Origin: Motiliproteus sp. SC1-56
GTDB taxonomy: Bacteria > Pseudomonadota > Gammaproteobacteria > Pseudomonadales > Balneatricaceae
Reading direction: 5' to 3'
Assembly: GCF_017309075.1 (NCBI RefSeq)
Contig: NZ_JAEMGS010000002.1
Span: 1 to 64,000, forward strand
Length of the DNA stretch: 64,000 bases
The translations under genes and the position numbers were made by a program. Below the pieces are notes generated by a model. That model was not told the origin of the DNA and ran no database searches. It saw only the letters and a list, made by a program, of their open reading frames with translations. Every line of letters begins with the position of its first letter. The stretch's first letter is position 1. Below, in pieces: positions 25,841 to 33,560 of the stretch.

Positions 25841-26206
25841 ATGGGACGACGTTATAGGAGAAGGAGTGCAGCCAGCTCAATCGTATTCGATACGGGCTAT
25901 ATCGGCTCAAGGCTGCCTTGGTGGGGCGCTCTTATTTTCGGCTTGGCGGCATTCATTCTTTTCTATTTCATGGCCCCAGCATGGCTTGAGTCCAAGCTTG
26001 CAGCACAAGAATCTAGCAGATTTTATCCAATGCTTGAGGCCACGTTCGGTCGGCGTATCCATTGGTTTGAGTGGGTCGGTATCGCATGCGGTTTGGTGGG
26101 TTTGTTTTTTGGTGTTCGCAATTATCTATGGTCGAGCCAAGCAGGCTACAAAGAGCGTGGTATCGTTGCGTTACTATCCAAAATATTCGGTAGGGACTTG
26201 AGTTAG
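25841..26206 (+). CDS. Integron cassette 3: small two-helix membrane protein
   Basis: A 121-residue predicted inner-membrane protein. Seen: a basic N-terminus (GRRYRRRSA), a first helix at about 28-47 (LPWWGALIFGLAAFILFYF), a loop with SRFYPMLEATFGRRIHWFEW, a second helix at about 78-95, and a basic tail. The N-terminal layout (basic start, LPWW helix) recalls the membrane part that precedes the nuclease in some Mrr-type restriction proteins, but no nuclease follows. GGAG lies 8 bp before the ATG. It is the sole gene of cassette 3 (25817-26292). Function unknown; small membrane proteins are common cassette cargo. Confidence 0.8.
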   Translation: MGRRYRRRSAASSIVFDTGYIGSRLPWWGALIFGLAAFILFYFMAPAWLESKLAAQESSRFYPMLEATFGRRIHWFEWVGIACGLVGLFFGVRNYLWSSQAGYKERGIVALLSKIFGRDLS

Positions 26207-26211
26207 TTGCA

Positions 26212-26298
26212 ATTTAACAAGTCAATCAACGATCGCCCTTCGGGCTCGGACCTCCAAAACGCTGCGCGTTTTTCCGGCCCGTTATTGAGGCGTTAATC
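26212..26298 (+). repeat. attC site of cassette 3 (end of array)
   Basis: R'' ATTTAAC (26212-26218) complements the cassette start GTTAAAT, and the longer match GTTGC-ATTTAAC has one mismatch. L'' TCAATCAAC pairs with L' GTTATTGA leaving one unpaired C, and R' is GTTAATC at 26292-26298. No further attC with the complementary R'' (GATTAAC) follows, so the array ends here. Confidence 0.9.
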
Positions 26299-26303
26299 GA
26301 AAA

Positions 26304-26603
26304 ATGAATAAAGATGCTTTTTTAAAGGAAGTCACCAGAAGACTCGAGCAGGTTTTCGGCTCCGCCCGGGATGGTTACAAGGTGCCTCCGGTTCAGAGGC
26401 ACCGACTGGAGGGCTTTATGCAGGCCGGTGTGTTCCTCGGGTTGGCGTCCAATGAGGAGCTCCAGCAGTTGATGGAAACGACTCACGTCTCAATATTCGG
26501 CAAAACCATCAAGGAGCGTGAAGCGCAGCGGCCGGTCGCGTGGCAGGAAAGCGCCCTGGACTACCGGGAGTACGAACAGCCGACCTTTACCCGAAGGCCT
26601 TAA
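26304..26603 (+). CDS. Hypothetical protein directly after the last attC
   Basis: A 99-residue soluble protein I do not recognise. Seen: a charged helical start (DAFLKEVTRRLEQVFGS), a central hydrophobic helix (FMQAGVFLGLASNEEL) and a Thr/Arg-rich tail. The ATG is 11 bp after the R' core of attC3, cassette-like spacing, and the stop TAA sits inside CCTTAAC, as in cassette 2. However, the next 140 bp do not form an attC, and the R'' complement to its start (GATTAAC) is missing. It is either a cassette that lost its attC or the original chromosomal gene at the insertion site. It converges on the membrane-protein gene. Confidence 0.65.
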   Translation: MNKDAFLKEVTRRLEQVFGSARDGYKVPPVQRHRLEGFMQAGVFLGLASNEELQQLMETTHVSIFGKTIKEREAQRPVAWQESALDYREYEQPTFTRRP

Positions 26604-26743
26604 CCCTCGGCTGGGATGGGCGGGAATCGGCTGGCGGCCGCAGCGGGTCGTCTGAGGCAGACCCCGCGGCGCGTCCGTCTATCATATCGATTCTTCCTGG
26701 ATGAAACCGGGGCCCCGAGTGCTGGCAACCCCGGCGGGCGGCA

Positions 26744-27214
26744 TCAGCTGGTCCCCGCCAGCACGTAGGCGGCCATCATCACCCCGTAAAGGGCAGCGAA
26801 AATCCGGGGGATCAGGGCCTCGAGCCCCGCGATCGACCGGTAAGCGCGGTAATTCCGGTCACCTTTGATCCGCGCCCATTCCCGCGTGTAGGGCGCATAC
26901 GGCAGTCGTTGCTCCATCTCGTGGATCACTTCGTAGCGAGCCTTGGTCAGCGTCTGGTAGGAGCGTGTCATGCGGGCCCAGACCAGGCAGGCGAGGATTC
27001 CGGCAACCGGCAGGCCGGCCAGCCAGACGCCGCTGCCCGTCGGCGCGTGCTCGATCCCCAGCCCAAGCAGGGCAACAAAGGCCGTGTTGACGGTGAGAAA
27101 ATAGCGATTATTGGCGGTGCGGCGCTCGATCAGTAACTCGGTGTGCTCAGCGTAGAAGCAGTACAGTTCCTGGATGTTTTTCGCGTCCATTCCCGACCCG
27201 TTGTTGTCCGCCAT
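26744..27214 (-). CDS. Three-helix membrane protein partner of the TIR gene
   Basis: A 156-residue membrane protein. Seen: NIQELYCFYAEHTELLIERR leads into TANNRYFLTVNTAFVALLG (helix 1, about 38-56), VWLAGLPVAGILACLVWAR (helix 2), a basic cytosolic stretch with EVIHEMEQRLPYAPYTREW, and a C-terminal helix (IFAALYGVMMAAYVLA). The RRxANxxFLxxNTA pattern is shared with RipA/SLATT-type small membrane proteins, which occur as membrane effectors in conflict systems; the family call is by eye. I start at 27214, where GGGAGG precedes the ATG; an upstream ATG at 27268 is weaker. It follows the TIR gene by 78 bp on the same strand, so they likely form one module. Confidence 0.75.
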   Translation of the reverse strand: MADNNGSGMDAKNIQELYCFYAEHTELLIERRTANNRYFLTVNTAFVALLGLGIEHAPTGSGVWLAGLPVAGILACLVWARMTRSYQTLTKARYEVIHEMEQRLPYAPYTREWARIKGDRNYRAYRSIAGLEALIPRIFAALYGVMMAAYVLAGTS

Positions 27215-27292
27215 TCCGGTCGCCTCCCGAATCGGTAACTGGCCGCTTGCGGCGTAGGGTTCTCTCATACCCGCGCGCAGCGGTAATCTTTT

Positions 27293-28765
27293 TTAGTTGT
27301 CAGTATTTTTGGAGTTGGCAATCATTTCCCAGAAGCGCTCCACCACCAGGCCGAGAAACTCCTGGTTCATGGGGGCGAACCGCTGCAGTATCTCCGAGCA
27401 CGCCCTGGCATCGCGCCTGTCCATGGCGCGGTTGAGCTCACCGGTGCCTTCCGGGTTCTTCGCGTTATTCCAGGCAATGAACATCTCGAACACGCTGTCC
27501 CGGTGTGCTTTATCGAACAGGTTGATGATGTCCGCCCGGTCACCGATATCCCTGGACTCCCAGTCCTTGTTGAGCCGGCGCAGGGAGACATCAAGGCGGT
27601 CGACGTCCTCTTCGGACGCCATCTTGCCGGCAAATCCCTCCAGTACCTCCCAGCGGAATCGGTAGGCGAAGCGCAAGACGGCGGCGAGCTTGGCCAGCTC
27701 CCTGGGGATGGAGGAGTTATCGATCGCCACCACATCTTCTGAAAAGGTGAGGTGAAAATTCAGGATCGCGCCCTGGGAGTTGTTGGCCCTGTCCACGGCG
27801 TGTAGAACCGGCCGGTAGAACTGGCCGTTGAGTGCCTTGAACACCGCCTGAACCGGGTAGAAGCGGCGCCCCTGGGCGGCCCTTCGGATCACGTGGAACA
27901 GCTCGGAGAGCCAGCGGGCGTCGTCGGACTTCTCGGCGAGTTCGGCCCGCAACGCGCCCCAGGTCCCGGGGCATTCCACAAAGTCGAACAGGGCGAGGGC
28001 GCACGGGTTGGCGTACTCGATAACGCCGCTGTCCAGGTCATCGGGGTTCTCAAGGGCCCCGGGGTTGGCGACCCTGATGACCACGGAGGGTTCGAAGACG
28101 TCGTGATAGACCTTCTCCGGCGGGCGGATGGCGTTCACTATCTTCTGGGCGAGTTCGCCGATATCGGGTTCCGCCTCCGGGTTGATGGGGGGTAACCCGG
28201 GTATCGGGTTGTCTTCCACGTAAACCATGCGCAGGAATTTCTCGACCTCCGGGACCGTCGCTTTAACGTGGTGATAGGTGCTGATCGGGTCCGGAATGGG
28301 GGTGTCGGGGTGGTGCAGGCAGATCACCCGGTCGCAGGAGCAGACCTCCCGGTCAAACAGCCCCGTTTCATACAGGCACCAGTCCCAGTCGTCAGAGGGG
28401 TCGGGCAGCAGCAGTATGAACCAGTTGGCGCGGCATATATCTTCCTTGATCTTGTCGCGCCATTCCTGACCGGGAATCTCCTCAGTGTTGTCGGCCCCGA
28501 AGGAGATGCGCAATTTGTTGGCGGAAAAAAGCCTGAGCAGGCGCACGACCTCTCTGGCCGCGATCTCGTCCTTTTGCTTGTAACTGAAAAAGACATTGAC
28601 GGCTTTCTCGCTCAGGGCGGGCAACAGCTTTCGCAGGGCGGTGGGGGCGTCCTGTTTATTGGATAACCACTCGGCGGCCCGTTGTACCTCCTTGACCGAA
28701 CCCTGGTGACTCTTGATCCAGTCGGCGATGAAAGGGTCCGTCAGCAGGTTGTTTTCCGGTGACAT
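27293..28765 (-). CDS. TIR-domain protein with PAS-like central region
   Basis: A 490-residue protein. Seen: a helical N-terminus (1-50), then a TIR domain at about 55-190. The domain starts VNVFFSYKQKDE, continues through SFGADNTEEIPGQEWRDKI, and has WCLYETGLF with the putative catalytic Glu133 used by NAD-degrading TIRs. Residues 225-345 (GVIEYANPCALALFDF to AILNFHLTFSED) resemble a PAS sensor, and the rest is helical. TIR enzymes cleave NAD+ or make signalling nucleotides. With a membrane partner this suggests an abortive-infection defence, which is inference. I start at 28765, where GGAGG is 6 bp from the ATG; the frame extends to 29095 without family features. No ThsA, SMODS or Argonaute gene lies nearby. 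Confidence 0.85.
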   Translation of the reverse strand: MSPENNLLTDPFIADWIKSHQGSVKEVQRAAEWLSNKQDAPTALRKLLPALSEKAVNVFFSYKQKDEIAAREVVRLLRLFSANKLRISFGADNTEEIPGQEWRDKIKEDICRANWFILLLPDPSDDWDWCLYETGLFDREVCSCDRVICLHHPDTPIPDPISTYHHVKATVPEVEKFLRMVYVEDNPIPGLPPINPEAEPDIGELAQKIVNAIRPPEKVYHDVFEPSVVIRVANPGALENPDDLDSGVIEYANPCALALFDFVECPGTWGALRAELAEKSDDARWLSELFHVIRRAAQGRRFYPVQAVFKALNGQFYRPVLHAVDRANNSQGAILNFHLTFSEDVVAIDNSSIPRELAKLAAVLRFAYRFRWEVLEGFAGKMASEEDVDRLDVSLRRLNKDWESRDIGDRADIINLFDKAHRDSVFEMFIAWNNAKNPEGTGELNRAMDRRDARACSEILQRFAPMNQEFLGLVVERFWEMIANSKNTDN

Positions 28766-29149
28766 GGCAGCCTCCAGTGCTGTTGTCATTTCCGTTGGTG
28801 AGCCGATCCCGTGAGAATCGCCAACTGCCATGGCCGCCGCCGGCGGCGCTGCTAACGCGTGTGCCCGGCGCGCCCAGGGTTTAACCCGGGGGCCTTGTCG
28901 GTGGTGGCTTGCGCGGCCTGCCGTCGTGAGGGGGAGCGCCCTCCCGATCCTCGGCGCAGCCTGCTCAATAGTCATCCGCAGTATAGATCGTGCGGTGGTC
29001 GTTCGGTTAGCAGAGGGGAGGAGGGGCTCGCCGCGGAAAAGCGGCGGTTGCCGGGGGGCGGCCCGCCGCCAATGACCTGTCTGCGGCACGCACAAAAAAA
29101 GCCCGGAGCACCTGAGGTGCCCCGGGCTTGTTAGCAGGCCGGGCCTGTC
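28766..29149. other. Intergenic region between icd and the TIR gene
   Basis: 384 bp, GC-rich, containing the icd terminator at its right end and, by position, the promoter of the TIR operon. I see no clear -35/-10, no repeat and no gene with a ribosome site. The upstream extension of the TIR frame lies here and looks non-coding. Confidence 0.5.
29092..29130 (-). terminator. Rho-independent terminator of icd
   Basis: On the minus strand AGCCCGGGGCACC and GGTGCTCCGGGCT form a long stem with a small loop, followed by a run of seven T. It begins 20 bp after the icd stop. Confidence 0.9.
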
Positions 29150-31381
<2,232 letters not shown>

Positions 31382-31719
31382 GATGTCCCCTGTAGTTTCC
31401 GGCTGGTAGCCAAGGGCCTGTGGCTGGAACCCGCTTTTGACGGCTTTCGGACAGGCCTAAGGATTAGAAATGCCGCGGCGAATTGTAGGGCACTTTGGGG
31501 GCCATACTGAAGTAGTCCGGCGGCTTTTCGTGGCGAGATTCTACTAAAAGATAAGCCGGGCATTAATTACAGCGTGGCCTTTCAGCTCGGGAGACGATGG
31601 GGTTTTTGGCGTTATTTGTCTTTTGTAACAATAAGTTGTTTGTTTTTCTTCGCGCACTCAGAAAGCTGTGTGGGGCTAGGGCCTGTTTTTGTATCTGTAG
31701 TAGCACTACAACAGTGGTG
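31382..31719. other. Intergenic region upstream of icd
   Basis: 338 bp between a small minus-strand membrane-protein gene and icd. An inverted repeat GTAGCAC/GTGCTAC at 31700-31723 overlaps the stop codon of the 31720 gene and may act as its terminator. The remainder should contain the icd promoter, but no clear element can be assigned. No gene is seen. Confidence 0.5.
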
Positions 31720-32040
31720 CTACTTGCCGTTGCCCAGCTCTTCCTGGATGTAACGTTCCAGAAACTGCTGCCCCTTGCGGGTGGCGTTGACGATCCAGAG
31801 GGTGAACAGGGCGCCCAGGGCGATCACCAGGATACGCACCTCTGGCAGCAAAATGGCGGCCGCCAGGGCGATGGGCAGCACCACCGCCAGCGCCAGCCGA
31901 CAGCGTCTGGCCAGGTTGGCCTGGATGTCACGGGCCTGCTCGGGGGCGGTGATTTCAGCCTGCTTCAGGCTCTTGCTCAAGGAGGCGTAATCCCGTTCCT
32001 GCCGGGCCGCCATGCGGCCAAAGGGATCGTTCAGGTTCAT
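31720..32040 (-). CDS. Small membrane protein, hypothetical
   Basis: A 106-residue protein with a charged helical N-terminal half (RMAARQERDYASLSKSL), then two adjacent hydrophobic helices at about residues 47-65 and 68-85 (LALAVVLPIALAAAILLPEV, VIALGALFTLWIVNAT), then a short charged tail (FLERYIQEELG). No family is recognised. It is divergent from rimK with 161 bp between the starts. The function is unknown. Confidence 0.8.
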   Translation of the reverse strand: MNLNDPFGRMAARQERDYASLSKSLKQAEITAPEQARDIQANLARRCRLALAVVLPIALAAAILLPEVRILVIALGALFTLWIVNATRKGQQFLERYIQEELGNGK

Positions 32041-32201
32041 CGGTCTGGACTCCGAAGGTCACATCAAAAGGCGCCTATTCTGGCACAAGGGCGGCGGACT
32101 GGAAAATCCGCCTTCACCGGCACCCGCTTTGGCCGCTCCCTGCTAGGCTTCAATTCACAGACGTCAATTCAAATAGATCGGGTAAGTTGAGATAAACCAT
32201 C

Positions 32202-33407
32202 ATGAAACTCGCGATTTTATCCTGCGCCCCCAAGGCTTACAGCACCCTGCGCCTGCTGGAAGCGGCCGAGGAGCGGGGGCACGTGGCCAAAGTGCTCAAT
32301 ACCCTTAAGTTTTCCATCGACCTGGAACGGGGCTCGCCCAACCTCTACTACCGGCAGAAGCAGCTCAGCGAGTATGACGCGGTGCTGCCGCGGATCGGCG
32401 CCTCCATCACCTATTTCGGTACGGCGGTGGTGCGTCAGTTCCAGGAGATGGATGTTTACTGCGCCAATACCGCCCACGGTATTGCCAACTCCCGGGACAA
32501 GCTGCGCAGCCTGCAGATTCTCAGCCGTCACCACATCGGTATTCCCAAGACCAACTTCGCCCGCGATAAGAAAGATGTGTTGCCGGCGATCAAGCGGGTG
32601 GGGGGCGCCCCGGTGATCATCAAGCTGATCGAGGGAACCCAGGGCATCGGTGTACTGCTGGCCGAGTCCACCAAGTCCGCCGAAGGGATTATCGAGCTGC
32701 TGCAGAGCCAGAAACAGAACGTGCTGGTGCAGAAGTTCGTCGCCGAGAGCAAGGGGCGTGACATTCGCGCCCTGGTGGTCGGTGACCGGGTGGTCGCGGC
32801 CATGCGCCGGGTCGCCCAGGGGCAGGAGTTTCGCAGCAACGTGCATCGGGGCGGCGTGGCGGAGCCCGTGGAGTTGGATGAGCAATACCGGGAGACGGCG
32901 GTGCGCGCCACCCAGATCCTGGGGCTGCAGGTGGCCGGGGTCGACATGCTCGAAGGCAAGGATGGCCCCCAGATCATGGAGGTGAACTCCTCGCCGGGCC
33001 TTGAAGGCATCGAAACCTGCACCCAGCTGGACGTGGCCGGCGCCATCATCGACTACATCGCCGCCCAGGTGGACTTTCCCGAGATCGACCTGCGCCAGCG
33101 CCTGACCGTCAGCCGTGGCTACGGCGTCACCGAAATCTACGTGCCCGGCGAGTCCACCTTCGTCGGCAAGACCATCACCGACTCGGGGATCCCCGAGCAC
33201 GATGTTAACGTCCTCACCCTCTACCGGGGCAACAAGGTGATTCCCAATCCCAAGTACTCCCGGGTGCTGGAGCCGGGGGACAAGCTGCTCTGTTTCGGCA
33301 AGATGGAGTCCATGCGCAAGCTGATACCGCTCACGGCGCGACGCAAGCGCAAGCCCAAGGTGCAGCAACTGGAGGAGGGACACGAGCCGCCCCAGGGGGA
33401 TGATTGA
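32202..33407 (+). CDS. rimK: RimK-type ATP-grasp ligase fused to a TrkA-C/RCK_C-like domain
   Basis: A 401-residue protein. Residues 1-295 match RimK, the ATP-grasp ligase that adds glutamates to the C-terminus of ribosomal protein S6. Seen: KLAILSCAPKAYSTLRLLEA, PRIGASITYFGTAVVRQF, the ATP-grasp strand GAPVIIKLIEGTQGIGV, QKFVAESKGRDIRALVVG, and IMEVNSSPGLEGIE. Standard RimK ends near residue 300. Here about 100 more residues follow, with VTEIYVPGESTFVGKTITDS and VIPNPKYSRVLEPGDKLLCF, the pattern of the TrkA-C/RCK_C ligand-binding fold of K+ channels. The extension suggests allosteric control by a small ligand, which is inference. No rimA/rimB or zinc-protease neighbour is present. Confidence 0.88.
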   Translation: MKLAILSCAPKAYSTLRLLEAAEERGHVAKVLNTLKFSIDLERGSPNLYYRQKQLSEYDAVLPRIGASITYFGTAVVRQFQEMDVYCANTAHGIANSRDKLRSLQILSRHHIGIPKTNFARDKKDVLPAIKRVGGAPVIIKLIEGTQGIGVLLAESTKSAEGIIELLQSQKQNVLVQKFVAESKGRDIRALVVGDRVVAAMRRVAQGQEFRSNVHRGGVAEPVELDEQYRETAVRATQILGLQVAGVDMLEGKDGPQIMEVNSSPGLEGIETCTQLDVAGAIIDYIAAQVDFPEIDLRQRLTVSRGYGVTEIYVPGESTFVGKTITDSGIPEHDVNVLTLYRGNKVIPNPKYSRVLEPGDKLLCFGKMESMRKLIPLTARRKRKPKVQQLEEGHEPPQGDD

Positions 33408-33418
33408 AGCGTCGGAGG

Positions 33419-33442
33419 TTTATCCACGGAAGCTGTGGATAA
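33419..33442. other. Pair of inverted DnaA-box-like sequences
   Basis: TTATCCACG (33420-33428) and TGTGGATAA (33434-33442) face each other across five bases. The second is the exact complement of the consensus DnaA box TTATCCACA. It could be a DnaA-binding site or merely the short stem TTATCCAC/GTGGATAA after rimK. Confidence 0.45.
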
Positions 33443-33560
33443 GGTTGTGGCCAAGCACTGAAGTCAGCGCCCGAGCGCCCGCAGAGCGGGTGACGGGGCG
33501 CGGCGGTGATTTTTTAGACGCCGCCGCCGGCGCGTTAACGGCGCATCGCCAACGCCTGCG

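Noticed and set aside
26598-26740. attC after the 26304 gene
   Set aside because: CCTTAAC resembles R'', but there is no complementary cassette start and no R' core; the inverted repeat there looks like an ordinary hairpin.
28766-29095. N-terminal extension of the TIR protein by 110 residues
   Set aside because: The extension is Arg/Ala/Pro-rich low-quality sequence, and the ATG at 28765 has an ideal GGAGG site.
31597-32190. 197-residue plus-strand frame
   Set aside because: It is antisense to the better small membrane-protein gene (31720-32040), which has two clean helices.
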